In this document: positions 1 to 8,259 of the stretch, one piece after another
Layout of the letters: the number at the start of each line of letters is the position of its first letter
Numbering within the stretch: position 1 is the first letter of the stretch
Source of the DNA: an uncultured Clostridia bacterium
Lineage (GTDB): Bacteria; Bacillota; Clostridia; TANB77; CAG-508
Direction: 5' to 3'
NCBI GenBank assembly: GCA_944392465.1
Contig: CALXWR010000004.1
Location: 1-53,709 of the forward strand
Length of the DNA stretch: 53,709 bases
The notes under the pieces: generated by a model
What the model was told of the DNA's origin: nothing
Database searches by the model: none
What the model saw: the letters and a program-made list of their open reading frames with translations, nothing else
Translations under genes and position numbers: made by a program

Positions 1-642
1 AAAGAAACTCTAGAAAAATGGGTAAACTTTGCAAAAAAGAATAAAAGCATTATATTATTTGATGCAGCCTATGAAGCTTTTATATCAGAAGAAAACATAC
101 CACATAGTATTTATGAAATATCTGGAGCTAAGGAAGTAGCTATAGAATTCAAAAGCTTTTCAAAAACAGCTGGTTTTACAGGGATAAGATGTGCATACAC
201 AATTATTCCAAAAGATATTAAAATAAAAACAGATAATAAAAATATATGTTTAAATAAACTTTGGAATAGAAGGCAAAATACTAAATTCAATGGAGTATCA
301 TACATAGTTCAAAGAGGAGCCGAAAGTATATATACAGAAGAAGGGAAAAAAGAAGTGAAAGATAATATTGCCTACTATATGGAAAATGCCAAAATCATAA
401 AAAATGGATTAAAAGAAATTGGAATTACGGCATATGGAGGAATAAATTCCCCATATGTATGGTTAAAAACACCAGCAAAATTAAAATCTTGGGACTTTTT
501 TGATATGCTACTTGAAAAATACAACATAGTTGGAACGCCGGGAAGCGGATTTGGAACATGCGGAGAAGGATTTTTTAGATTAACTGCATTTGGAAATAAA
601 TATAAAACAATAGAAGCAATGGAAAGATTAAAAAAACTATAA
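1..642 (+). CDS. dapL: LL-diaminopimelate aminotransferase, C-terminal part (5' truncated by window)
   Basis: PLP-dependent aminotransferase that makes LL-2,6-diaminopimelate directly from tetrahydrodipicolinate for lysine and peptidoglycan synthesis in the cytoplasm. The frame is open from base 1, so 213 residues of a family of about 400 are visible. FDAAYEAF (fragment residues 20-27) is the cofactor-contacting Asp/Tyr segment, and [12 protein letters not shown] carries the PLP-binding Lys at about residue 55, followed by the conserved CAYT segment. A GTG at 355 could be mistaken for a start, but the homology runs well upstream of it, so it is internal. Family assignment is confident from the [10 protein letters not shown] and [11 protein letters not shown] signatures. 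It ends convergently with rnhA, sharing a hairpin. Confidence 0.93.
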   Translation, partial: KETLEKWVNFAKKNKSIILFDAAYEAFISEENIPHSIYEISGAKEVAIEFKSFSKTAGFTGIRCAYTIIPKDIKIKTDNKNICLNKLWNRRQNTKFNGVSYIVQRGAESIYTEEGKKEVKDNIAYYMENAKIIKNGLKEIGITAYGGINSPYVWLKTPAKLKSWDFFDMLLEKYNIVGTPGSGFGTCGEGFFRLTAFGNKYKTIEAMERLKKL

Positions 643-663
643 TCTCCATTGCTTTTACTTTTT
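616..663. terminator. Hairpin terminator between dapL and rnhA
   Basis: GCAATGGA (616-623), inside the end of dapL, pairs with TCCATTGC (645-652). The second arm is followed by a T-rich stretch on the plus strand. The reverse complement also sits just beyond the rnhA stop, so it may stop both convergent transcripts. Confidence 0.6.
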
Positions 664-1098
664 TTACAATGTGGCTATGGCGTTTCTTGCCATTTCATCA
701 CAACGATTATTAAATTCATTATCACTATGACCTTTTACTTTTATAAATTCAATATTGTGAATATTGGTTAGTTCAATTAATTCCTGCCACAATTCTTTGT
801 TTTTTACATCCTTTTTATCAGAGGTTTTCCAGTTATTTTTTTGCCAATTAACTACCCATTTTTGTAAAAAAGCATTTACAACATATGCACTATCACTATA
901 GAGTTTAACATCACAAGGAAATTTTAAAAGTTTTAAAGCTTCAATAACAGCAGTTAATTCCATAACATTATTAGTTGTATTTTTTTTTGCACCAGAAATT
1001 TCTTTTTTATAATCTTTATACATAAGAATAGCACCCCATCCACCAGGACCTGGATTACCTGAGCAAGCACCATCAGTATATATCGTTACTTTTTCCAT
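664..1098 (-). CDS. rnhA: Ribonuclease HI
   Basis: Endonuclease that cuts the RNA strand of RNA:DNA hybrids (R-loops, Okazaki primers). The 144-residue product has the usual length for bacterial RNase HI. The four metal-binding acidic residues are visible: D9 in [13 protein letters not shown]47 in VMELTAV, D69 in LYSDSAYV, and D134 in NNRCDEMA, with the catalytic-loop His in KGHSDNE. It is convergent with dapL and divergent from tmcAL, with a short shared intergenic region. A purine-rich GGAGGAAAT segment lies just before the ATG. Nothing is missing. Confidence 0.96.
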   Translation of the reverse strand: MEKVTIYTDGACSGNPGPGGWGAILMYKDYKKEISGAKKNTTNNVMELTAVIEALKLLKFPCDVKLYSDSAYVVNAFLQKWVVNWQKNNWKTSDKKDVKNKELWQELIELTNIHNIEFIKVKGHSDNEFNNRCDEMARNAIATL

Positions 1099-1126
1099 AT
1101 TTCCTCCACCTATAAATAAAATTTCA

Positions 1127-1155
1127 TTGTATTATTCAATATTTTATGATATTAT
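1127..1155 (+). promoter_or_regulatory. Predicted sigma-A promoter for tmcAL-coaE
   Basis: TTGTAT (1127-1132), a 17-base spacer, then TATTAT (1150-1155), about 40 bases before the tmcAL start. This is the only good promoter in the divergent region. Confidence 0.5.
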
Positions 1156-1196
1156 ATCAATAAATAATTTTTTGTACAAGACAAAGGGGGAAAAAC

Positions 1197-2429
1197 ATGA
1201 GTAAAGTTCTTGGTATAATAGCTGAATATAATCCATTTCATAATGGGCATTTGTACCATATTGCTAAGTCAAAACAAGAAACCAATGCTCAATATGTAAT
1301 ATCAGTAATCTCCGGAAATTTTGTACAAAGGGGAAATACATCAATTGTTAACAAATGGACTAAAGCAAAAATGGCACTACTAAATGGAGCAGATTTAGTA
1401 ATTGAATTGCCAACAGTTTATAGCATATCAAGTGCAGAAAATTTTGCAGAAGGAGCAATTAAAATATTAAACTCTTTGGGAGTTGTAGATAGCCTATCAT
1501 TTGGAATGGAAGCAAAAGATATAGCTGTATTAAATAATATAGCTACAGTATTACATGAAGAACCAAAAGAATATATAACAATATTAGGACATGAATTAAA
1601 AAAAGGCAATTCATTCCCAAAAGCAAGAGAAAATGCATTAATGATGTATTTAAATGATATAAAAAAATATGCTAATGTTCTTAAAGGTTCAAATAATATA
1701 TTAGGTATTGAATATTTAAAGGCTATGAAGAAAACAAAAAGCAAAATTGTTCCAGTTGGCATTAAAAGGGAAAAAGTCTTATATAATGATAGATATATAG
1801 TAGACGAATTTGCTAGTGCAACTGCAATAAGAAAAATGCTTATGACTAAATCATTAAGTGATATAAGAAAAGTAATGCCTAAAACTTCATATTTATTGTT
1901 AGGGGAAGAGTTAAAAAAAGGTCATTATGTTATAGATATTTCAAGATTTGAACGTGAAATTATATATAATTTAAGACGAATGTCAAAAGAAGACATAGCG
2001 AAACTTCCAGATGTTTCAGAAGGTTTAGAAAATTCACTAAAAAATGCAGCAGATTCATGCAATAATATAAAAGATTTAATAAATATGGTAAAAACTAAAA
2101 GATTTACTCAAACTAGAATACAAAGAGTATTATTATACAGTTTAATCGGAATAACAAAAAAGAAAATGGATACATCAAAAAAAGTAACACCATATGTTAG
2201 AGTACTAGGATTTAACAACAAGGGGAAAAAATTAATTTCAGAAATGATGAAACAAAATCCAAAACTTAATGTTGTAACATCAGTAAAAAGATATATGGAT
2301 ACAGTTGCAAATAGAAATTTAAAAGACATGCTAGAAACAGATATATTAGCCACTAACATATATACCTTAGGATATTATGATGAATCATATTCAAATTTAG
2401 ATTATACAAATAAAATAGAGATAATATAA
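1197..2429 (+). CDS. tmcAL: tRNA(Met) cytidine acetate ligase
   Basis: Predicted to form N4-acetylcytidine at the wobble position of elongator tRNA-Met from acetate and ATP (YlbM/DUF795 family). The 410-residue protein opens with the nucleotidyltransferase signature IIAEYNPFHNGHLYHI, whose HxGH motif binds ATP, followed by the family segment SGNFVQRGN. FASATAIRKML is the conserved Ser/Thr-x-x-Arg element near residue 205. Length and both ends match the family. The start follows AAAGGGGGAAAAAC. coaE follows 32 bases later, probably on the same transcript. The original annotation of such genes as plain nucleotidyltransferases is superseded by the TmcAL work on Bacillus. Confidence 0.92.
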   Translation: MSKVLGIIAEYNPFHNGHLYHIAKSKQETNAQYVISVISGNFVQRGNTSIVNKWTKAKMALLNGADLVIELPTVYSISSAENFAEGAIKILNSLGVVDSLSFGMEAKDIAVLNNIATVLHEEPKEYITILGHELKKGNSFPKARENALMMYLNDIKKYANVLKGSNNILGIEYLKAMKKTKSKIVPVGIKREKVLYNDRYIVDEFASATAIRKMLMTKSLSDIRKVMPKTSYLLLGEELKKGHYVIDISRFEREIIYNLRRMSKEDIAKLPDVSEGLENSLKNAADSCNNIKDLINMVKTKRFTQTRIQRVLLYSLIGITKKKMDTSKKVTPYVRVLGFNNKGKKLISEMMKQNPKLNVVTSVKRYMDTVANRNLKDMLETDILATNIYTLGYYDESYSNLDYTNKIEII

Positions 2430-2461
2430 AGAAACGTAAGAAATAAAAAGAAGGGGAAATT

Positions 2462-3064
2462 ATGGTTATAGGAATAACAGGAAGTTCCGGAGCTGGAAAG
2501 AGTACAATATGTAAAATGCTAAAAAATGAATACAAAGTTAAAATAATTAATGCAGATAAAGTAGCCAAAAAGTTATCCAGAAAGGGTACAAGTTATACAA
2601 TAGAAATAATAGAAAAATTCGGAAAAGATATAGTAGATGAAGAAGGAGAGTTAAGAAGAAAACGTTTAGCTGAACTAATTTATAATGATTCAGAAAAAAG
2701 AAAAAAATTAAACAATTGTACTTTTAAATATATAAAGAAAGAAATAGAAAAACTAGTAAAAAAAGAAATAAACACAGATAATACTGTAATTATAGATGCA
2801 CCGCTATTATTTGAATGTGAATTAGACAAATTATGTGATAAAGTTATAGGAATAATATCAAAAAGAGAATTACAAATTGAAAGAATTGTAGCAAGAGACA
2901 ATATTGATTATGAAACTGCAGAAAAAAGACTTAATGCACAAGAAACCAACGAATTCTATGTAAAAAAATGTAATGAAATTATAGAAAACAATAATGATAT
3001 ATTTAAGATAGAGGAATCGGTAGAAAAAATTGCTAAAAAATATAAAATAAACAAAAAGGATTAA
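2462..3064 (+). CDS. coaE: Dephospho-CoA kinase
   Basis: Last step of coenzyme A synthesis: phosphorylates the 3'-OH of the dephospho-CoA ribose with ATP. The 200-residue protein begins with the P-loop GITGSSGAGKST (residues 4-15), followed by INADKVAK, the Asp of which is the predicted catalytic base, and DAPLLFE around residue 112. Length is normal for the family. AAGGGGAAATT precedes the ATG. It lies 32 bases behind tmcAL and is probably cotranscribed. In many Clostridia coaE sits beside polA; here it does not. Confidence 0.95.
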   Translation: MVIGITGSSGAGKSTICKMLKNEYKVKIINADKVAKKLSRKGTSYTIEIIEKFGKDIVDEEGELRRKRLAELIYNDSEKRKKLNNCTFKYIKKEIEKLVKKEINTDNTVIIDAPLLFECELDKLCDKVIGIISKRELQIERIVARDNIDYETAEKRLNAQETNEFYVKKCNEIIENNNDIFKIEESVEKIAKKYKINKKD

Positions 3065-3192
3065 TACAATAGTTCTTGCAACAAAATACTAATGAAATTT
3101 TAAGATAGATAATATAAACCTCAACCATTCTCGCTAATTAATAGAGGTTATTTGATTTTAGTTAGAGAAAATTAGCTCGAAGGGAGGTTAGT

Positions 3193-4446
3193 ATGAATAA
3201 TAAACAAAAACAAATATTACATATTGATGTTAATAATGCTTTTTTAAGTTGGACTGCTATAGATAGGTTAGCAAAAGGAGAAAAGCTTGATATAAGAAAT
3301 ATTGAAGCGGTAATAGGTGGGGATGAAACTAAAAGGTCAGGAATAGTGCTTGCTAAAAGCATGAAAGCAAAAAGAAAAGGAGTATGTACAGGTGAAACTC
3401 TGTATCAAGCGAGGTTAAAATGCCCCAATTTACAAGTGTTTAAAGGAGAGTATAAAAATTATAGAAAACATTCAAATGATTTATATAAAATCTTACAAGA
3501 ATATACAGACAAAATAGAAAGGTTTAGCATAGATGAGTGTTTCTTAGATATGACAGATTACTTAGGAAATGATTCTTTAATAAATAAAGCATATGAAATA
3601 AAAGATAGAGTAAAAAACGAATTAGGCTTTACAGTAAATGTAGGTGTTGCACATAATAAATTATTAGCAAAAATGGCATCAGATTTTACCAAACCTGATA
3701 GAGTACATACTTTATTTGAAAGTGAAATTCCAGCAAAAATGTGGACTCTTCCAATTTCTGAATTATTTATGCTTGGTAAAAAAACAATACCAAAACTATA
3801 CAGTATGAAAATAAGAACAATTGGAGATTTAGCAAAACAAGATAGAGAGTTTATGATTAAAAAGTTTGGCAAGCATGGACTTATGATGTGGGAATACTCT
3901 AACGGAATAGATAATTCAGAAGTACATTATCAAGAGGAAAAGCCAAAAGGGATAGGAAATTCAGTAACACTTCCAGTAGATTTGGCAAGTAAGGAAAAAA
4001 TAGAAAAAGTTTTACTAACACTCACAGAGCAAGTGACATATAGATTAAGAAAACATAACATGTGTGCAAATGTTGTAAACGTACAATTAAGGACTAAAGA
4101 ATTTAAAGACTTTTCACATCAAAAAAAGTTATTATACTCTACATCAAATACTAAGGAGATATATAGAGTTGCAAAAGAATTGCTAGAAGAAATGTATAAA
4201 GAAGGAACTTTTATTAGACTGGTGGGAGTAAGAGTAGATAATTTAGTAGATAAAAATGAAGTACAACTATCTTTATTTAATGATGAAACAGAGAAAAGAC
4301 AGGAAAAGCTAGATGAAGTAGTTGATAAAATAAAAGATAAATATGGTTATACAAGTATAACTAGAGCACGGAAAGCTCAATTCCGAAGATATTATAAAAT
4401 TAAAAGACATATAATTAAGAAAATTTTAATATTTACAAATAAGTAA
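3193..4446 (+). CDS. dinB: Y-family DNA polymerase (DinB/Pol IV-like)
   Basis: Translesion DNA polymerase of the DinB branch. HIDVNNAF at the N-terminus supplies the first catalytic Asp (residue 12), and RFSIDECFLDMT supplies the catalytic Asp-Glu pair (residues 114-115). The helix-hairpin-helix region follows (PISELFMLGKKTIPKL), then the little-finger domain. VQLSLF near residue 357 is a beta-clamp binding motif. The first catalytic stretch reads DVNNAFLSW instead of the commoner DMDAFYASV, marking a distinct clostridial subfamily. AGGGAGG precedes the start. No copy of the AAACAnnTGTTT box found at recA and uvrX lies upstream, so it may not be SOS-controlled. It is one of two Y-family polymerases in the window. 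Confidence 0.9.
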   Translation: MNNKQKQILHIDVNNAFLSWTAIDRLAKGEKLDIRNIEAVIGGDETKRSGIVLAKSMKAKRKGVCTGETLYQARLKCPNLQVFKGEYKNYRKHSNDLYKILQEYTDKIERFSIDECFLDMTDYLGNDSLINKAYEIKDRVKNELGFTVNVGVAHNKLLAKMASDFTKPDRVHTLFESEIPAKMWTLPISELFMLGKKTIPKLYSMKIRTIGDLAKQDREFMIKKFGKHGLMMWEYSNGIDNSEVHYQEEKPKGIGNSVTLPVDLASKEKIEKVLLTLTEQVTYRLRKHNMCANVVNVQLRTKEFKDFSHQKKLLYSTSNTKEIYRVAKELLEEMYKEGTFIRLVGVRVDNLVDKNEVQLSLFNDETEKRQEKLDEVVDKIKDKYGYTSITRARKAQFRRYYKIKRHIIKKILIFTNK

Positions 4447-4459
4447 TTTATGATATAAT
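4432..4459 (+). promoter_or_regulatory. Predicted promoter for the lysine-rich membrane protein
   Basis: TTTACA (4432-4437) inside the end of dinB, a 16-base spacer, then TATAAT (4454-4459), about 70 bases before the start at 4529. Confidence 0.5.
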
Positions 4460-4528
4460 TTCAATAAAATTGTATACATAAAAAACAATATTCGTAGTAT
4501 TTATAAGGGATAATAAGGGGGAAAATAC

Positions 4529-5503
4529 ATGGAGAAGCAAAAAGAAGAAGTAAAAGATACAAAGAAAAATATTGGAAAAGAAATAAAACAGGAAAATAAA
4601 AATACTAATGGAAAGTCAGAAACTAGAAAGGACTCAAAAGAAAATCCAAACAAAGAGAAAAAGCCACAAGATAATAAAAATAAAGAAAAAGTTGTAAAAA
4701 AAGATAATAAAAAAAATAACCCTAAAAAAGAGGAAAAAAAGCAAAAGGAAAATAAAAAAGACAACAAAAAAGACAACAAAAAAGCAAAAAAGATATCTGA
4801 AAACAACACAGAAATTGAGAAAGAAAACGACCTTACATTTAAAAAAGTAGAAGTGAAGAAACCTCCAAAACATAGGCTTTTAAAGTTTATTTTAATTTTA
4901 GTAATTATTCTTATAGGAGCATATTGTGTATTCTTTTCTAGAAACTTTATTATTTTAAATAATATATACAACCAAATGTGCGAAATAGGAAGCACAACAA
5001 ACTATTCATATGAAACAGTAAAAAAAGAAAATGATATAGAAACAACAAAAATAAAATACTATAAAAAAGATAATGTAGAAAGAGTAGATATAGAAGATAA
5101 AAATCGCAAAGTAAGCACAATAACAGATTTTGAATCAAATCAAGTAACAACATGGTATCCAGAAGAAAAAACAGCATCTGTATATAATACAGAATTAACA
5201 GCAAAAATACATTTGCCACTAGAAGAAGGGATTAACAACCAACAAACAAGAGCATTTATGGGATTAACAAGTATCATATATTCAGAAGAATGTAACTCTA
5301 AACAATGTTATGTTATAATGCAAGTTTGCAGTCCTAAAATGATGAACAGCTCTCAAAAAACATGGATTGACAAAGAAACAGGTTTAGTAGTAAAAAGAGA
5401 ATATCTAAATAGTACAATTGAATATAACAATGTAGAATTAAATAATGTAAGAAATATAGATACCCCAGATTTGAGAACATATAAAGTAGAAAAAGAGGAT
5501 TAG
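4529..5503 (+). CDS. Single-pass membrane protein with a long Lys/Glu-rich cytoplasmic tail; function unknown
   Basis: A 324-residue protein in three parts. Residues 1 to about 110 are extremely rich in Lys, Glu and Asn with no hydrophobic core and are probably disordered. A single transmembrane helix follows (KFILILVIILIGAYCVFF, about 117-134). The rest, about 190 residues, is predicted extracellular. The C-terminal part contains the pattern WIDKETGLVVKREY, reminiscent of LolA/RseB-like lipoprotein-binding folds, and a Cys pair in EECNSKQCYV that could form a disulfide. The LolA-like idea is inference only. It is followed 9 bases later by a TVP38-family gene. The tail composition reflects AAA/GAA codon runs, so short internal repeats (KKDNKKD) may be slippage-derived. 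Confidence 0.75.
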   Translation: MEKQKEEVKDTKKNIGKEIKQENKNTNGKSETRKDSKENPNKEKKPQDNKNKEKVVKKDNKKNNPKKEEKKQKENKKDNKKDNKKAKKISENNTEIEKENDLTFKKVEVKKPPKHRLLKFILILVIILIGAYCVFFSRNFIILNNIYNQMCEIGSTTNYSYETVKKENDIETTKIKYYKKDNVERVDIEDKNRKVSTITDFESNQVTTWYPEEKTASVYNTELTAKIHLPLEEGINNQQTRAFMGLTSIIYSEECNSKQCYVIMQVCSPKMMNSSQKTWIDKETGLVVKREYLNSTIEYNNVELNNVRNIDTPDLRTYKVEKED

Positions 5504-5512
5504 TATAAGTCA

Positions 5513-6229
5513 ATGAGAAAAAAAACAAAAATATTTAAATACACATTATTAATATTAGTAATAGCTGTAATTATTGGATTAATAATTTATTTATTTCCTG
5601 TTATAAAAAATTTAAGTACTCCAGAAGGACAAATTAATTTTAAAGAACATATTGCTAATATGGGATTGATAGGTTATTTAACCTTATTCGGATTACAATT
5701 TGCTCAAATATTTTTAATTATTTTGCCAGGAGAGCCAATTGAATTTTTGGCAGGAATGTGTTATGGCGGAATTGGAGGATTTATATTTATAACTGTCTCA
5801 GCATGTATTATTTCAGCTTTAGTTTTCTTTACTGTAAGAAAATATGGAAGAAAATTTGTATATAATTTTTGTAGTGAAGAAAGAATTAAAAAAATAGAAA
5901 ATAGTAAATTATTTAGAAATCCGAAAAAAATAGAATATATAATGATACTCTTATTTGTAATACCAGGGACTCCAAAAGATTTGCTAGTGTATATAGCAGG
6001 GCTATTACCAATACATCCAATAAGATTTATATTAATTTCTACTTTTGCTAGGTTTCCATCAGTTGTATCATCAACATTTGCAGGCAGTAGTCTAGTAAAA
6101 GGTAATTGGGAATTTAGTCTATTTATATATGGTTTAACATTTTTAATTGTTGCAATAATAATATTTATTATAAATAAATTAGATAAAGACAAAACTGCAG
6201 AAGAAGCAGTAAAAGCTATGAAAGAGTAA
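5513..6229 (+). CDS. TVP38/TMEM64 (VTT-domain) family membrane protein
   Basis: A 238-residue polytopic membrane protein with about six hydrophobic segments. It belongs to the VTT (SNARE-associated/DedA-like) superfamily; bacterial members are linked to membrane lipid handling and membrane potential. The central signature is visible: LPGEPIEFLAGMCYGGIGGF (about residues 70-90), a re-entrant-loop glycine/proline segment, and later VIPGTPKDLLVYIAGLLP with the second proline-rich hairpin. The N-terminal KKTK followed by a long hydrophobic stretch is a signal-anchor helix. It begins 9 bases after the preceding gene and is likely cotranscribed. Exact substrate is unknown. Confidence 0.85.
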   Translation: MRKKTKIFKYTLLILVIAVIIGLIIYLFPVIKNLSTPEGQINFKEHIANMGLIGYLTLFGLQFAQIFLIILPGEPIEFLAGMCYGGIGGFIFITVSACIISALVFFTVRKYGRKFVYNFCSEERIKKIENSKLFRNPKKIEYIMILLFVIPGTPKDLLVYIAGLLPIHPIRFILISTFARFPSVVSSTFAGSSLVKGNWEFSLFIYGLTFLIVAIIIFIINKLDKDKTAEEAVKAMKE

Positions 6230-6299
6230 TTAAAATGAATAAAAAAAGTAAATTTAGGTCATAATTGTATATATATTAAATAAGAAAGAGGGTATATAT

Positions 6300-6749
6300 A
6301 TGATTACAGAGGACCTAAATTTATTTTTATCAAACTTAAATGTTTTTTATAGAAAATTACAAAATTATCATTGGAATATTATAGGAGAAGACTTTTTTGA
6401 TGTTCACACTAAACTTGAAGAGTTATATAATAATATAAATAATCAAATAGACGAAATTGCAGAACATATATTAAGTATGGGACAAATGCCTTTGGGAAGA
6501 ATGAAAGATTATTTAGATATAACACAAATTACTGAGGCAGAAAATGAGAAAAAAAGTTCAAAACACATATTTGAAACAATCTTGAAAGACTATAATATTT
6601 TAGTAGAAAATGTAACTAAGATAAAAGAAGATGCGGACAATCAAAATAAATATTCGACATCAGCATTAATGGATGAATATCTTTTAAATTATGAAAAAAA
6701 CATTTGGATGATAAAGCAATTTCTAATGAATAAAAATGAAAAAAACTAA
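6300..6749 (+). CDS. dps: Dps-family ferritin-like DNA-protecting protein
   Basis: Mini-ferritin that oxidises and stores iron with peroxide and may bind DNA. The 149-residue protein has the inter-subunit ferroxidase set in correct spacing: H24 and W25 (YHWNIIG), H36 and E40 (VHTKLEELY), and D51 and E55 (QIDEIAEHI). The H24-to-D51 distance of 27 equals that of classical Dps. There is no lysine-rich N-terminal tail of the Escherichia coli type. AGAGGGTATATAT precedes the ATG. Peroxide regulation (PerR) is common for this family in Firmicutes, but I did not see a convincing PerR box. It is followed by a separate toxin-antitoxin pair. Confidence 0.92.
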   Translation: MITEDLNLFLSNLNVFYRKLQNYHWNIIGEDFFDVHTKLEELYNNINNQIDEIAEHILSMGQMPLGRMKDYLDITQITEAENEKKSSKHIFETILKDYNILVENVTKIKEDADNQNKYSTSALMDEYLLNYEKNIWMIKQFLMNKNEKN

Positions 6750-6756
6750 TAAGTGG

Positions 6757-6785
6757 TTGATAAATTAAAGAAAATATCATATAAT
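6757..6785 (+). promoter_or_regulatory. Predicted promoter of the AbrB/PIN operon
   Basis: TTGATA (6757-6762), a 17-base spacer, then TATAAT (6780-6785). The start codon lies about 55 bases downstream, and AAAGGTGGTGAT just before it is a near-perfect ribosome binding site. Confidence 0.55.
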
Positions 6786-6839
6786 ATAAATATAAAAAGT
6801 AAGGAAAGTAAGGAAATGAAATAAAGGTGGTGATATATA

Positions 6840-7097
6840 ATGGAACTGGCAAAAGTTACTACTAAAGGACAAATAACAATACCAAAAGCTATTAGGGAAA
6901 AATTAGAATTAAAGGAAGGAAGTAAAATTATATTTTTACAAAAAGGTGAGGACATTATAATTAAAAATTCTTCTATGCTTGCTTTAGAAAATATACAAAA
7001 TGCTTTTGAAGGAGAAGCACAAAGATTAGACCTAAAAAATGAAGAAGACGTGGTAAAACTTATAAAAGAATTTAGAAAAGAAAGGAAAAATAAGTGA
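6840..7097 (+). CDS. AbrB/SpoVT-type antitoxin
   Basis: An 85-residue protein with an N-terminal swapped-hairpin AbrB DNA-binding domain: VTTKGQITIPKAIREKL (about residues 6-22), then GSKIIFLQKGEDIIIK. The C-terminal 40 residues are charged and helical, the part that normally wraps the partner toxin. It ends one base before a PIN-domain gene, the classical layout of a VapBC-like or TIGR00305-type module. By family knowledge it should neutralise the PIN RNase and repress its own promoter. The 6757-6785 promoter directly upstream supports autoregulation, but no operator was resolved. Confidence 0.88.
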   Translation: MELAKVTTKGQITIPKAIREKLELKEGSKIIFLQKGEDIIIKNSSMLALENIQNAFEGEAQRLDLKNEEDVVKLIKEFRKERKNK

Positions 7098-7098
7098 T

Positions 7099-7500
7099 AT
7101 GAGAGTGATGCTTGATACCAATATTCTTATATCATCATTTATATTTAAAAGTAAAACAATAAATGAGCTAATAAATGAACTTTCTAAAAAACATGAGATT
7201 ATAATTTGCTCTTATGTAATAGAAGAGCTTAAAGAACTTATTAAATCTAAATTCTTAGTAAAAGAAGAGAAATTAGATGAATTTTTAAAAGATTTCTCAT
7301 ATGAATTAGTATATTCACCAATAAATATTAAAAAAGATTTATTTAAAATAAGAGATGATGATGATTATATTATTTTATATACAGCAATACTTGAAGATGT
7401 TGATGTATTTATAACTGGAGATAAAGATTTTTTTGAAATTAAAATTGAGAAACCTGAAATAATGACGGCAACCCAATTTTTAAGTAAATATAAAAAATAG
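7099..7500 (+). CDS. PIN-domain toxin ribonuclease
   Basis: A 133-residue PIN-domain protein of the putative-toxin (TIGR00305/COG1569) type. The metal-binding acidic residues are visible: D6 in MLDTNILISSF, the Glu in VIEELKEL (about 45), the Asp pair in RDDDDYIILYTA, and TGDKDFFEI near the C-terminus. These coordinate Mg/Mn for RNA cleavage. It starts one base after the antitoxin stop, so the two are translationally coupled. All catalytic residues are present, so it is probably active. Its RNA target cannot be told from sequence. Confidence 0.87.
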   Translation: MRVMLDTNILISSFIFKSKTINELINELSKKHEIIICSYVIEELKELIKSKFLVKEEKLDEFLKDFSYELVYSPINIKKDLFKIRDDDDYIILYTAILEDVDVFITGDKDFFEIKIEKPEIMTATQFLSKYKK

Positions 7501-7533
7501 CATAAAAACTAAATGGAGTAATAGGAGGAAAAC

Positions 7534-8259
7534 ATGATAGAAATAAAAAATGTTTCAAAATCATATGTAAAAGGTGTTAAATCAGTAGATTCACTAAATT
7601 TAGAAATAAAAGATGGGGAAATTTTTGGTTTCCTAGGACCAAATGGTGCAGGGAAAACAACAACCATAAGGATGATAACAGGAATTTTAGAGCCTGATGG
7701 AGGAGATATTCTAGTAGATGGTTATAGTATAAGAAGTAATCCAATAGAAGCAAAGAAAAGATTTGGATTTGTGCCAGATAGTCCAGATATATTTTTAAAA
7801 CTTAAAGGAATAGAATATTTAAACTTTTTAGCAGAAATTTATGACATACCAATTGATGTAACGCAAGAAAGAATAGAAAAATTAACAAAAAAGTTTGAAA
7901 TCTATGATAATTTAAATAGCACAATAGAAAGCTATTCTCATGGTATGAGGCAAAAAATTATTATATGTGGAGCACTTATTTCTAATCCGAAAAATTGGAT
8001 ACTAGATGAACCAATGACAGGACTAGATCCCAAATCTTCATTTGATTTAAAAGAAATGATGAGAGAACATACAAAAAATGGGAATTCTGTATTTTTTTCA
8101 ACACATATATTAGATGTAGCAGAAAGATTATGTGATAGAGTAGGGATTATCAATAAAGGAAAATTAGTGTTTGTTGGAACATTTGAAGAAATGAAAACCA
8201 AGTTTAAAGAAGAAACATCATTAGAAGAATTATTTTTGGAGATTACAGAAAATGATTAA
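7534..8259 (+). CDS. ABC transporter ATP-binding protein
   Basis: ATPase subunit of an ABC-2-type exporter. The 241-residue protein has Walker A GPNGAGKTT at about residues 34-42, a Q-loop-equivalent region, signature SHGMRQK (about 134-140), Walker B NWILDEP with the D-loop GLDP, and the H-loop STHIL. Its C-terminus overlaps the permease start by 8 bases (8252-8259), so they are coupled. The family (YxlF/BcrA-like) serves drug, bacteriocin or lipid export and Na+ extrusion; the substrate here is unknown. AGGAGGAAAAC is the ribosome binding site. Confidence 0.9.
   Translation: MIEIKNVSKSYVKGVKSVDSLNLEIKDGEIFGFLGPNGAGKTTTIRMITGILEPDGGDILVDGYSIRSNPIEAKKRFGFVPDSPDIFLKLKGIEYLNFLAEIYDIPIDVTQERIEKLTKKFEIYDNLNSTIESYSHGMRQKIIICGALISNPKNWILDEPMTGLDPKSSFDLKEMMREHTKNGNSVFFSTHILDVAERLCDRVGIINKGKLVFVGTFEEMKTKFKEETSLEELFLEITEND

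Noticed and set aside
355..642. Short GTG-started frame as a separate 95-residue gene
   Set aside because: It is the C-terminal end of dapL, whose frame is open from base 1.
3117..3149. Terminator AACCTC/GAGGTT between coaE and dinB
   Set aside because: Only six pairs with a 21-base loop and a mixed T/A tail; too weak to call.
4560..4800. Lys/Glu repeat region as a tandem-repeat or CRISPR-like array
   Set aside because: The repeats (KKDNKKD and similar) are irregular, coding and only a few codons long. No CRISPR repeat-spacer pattern occurs anywhere in the window.
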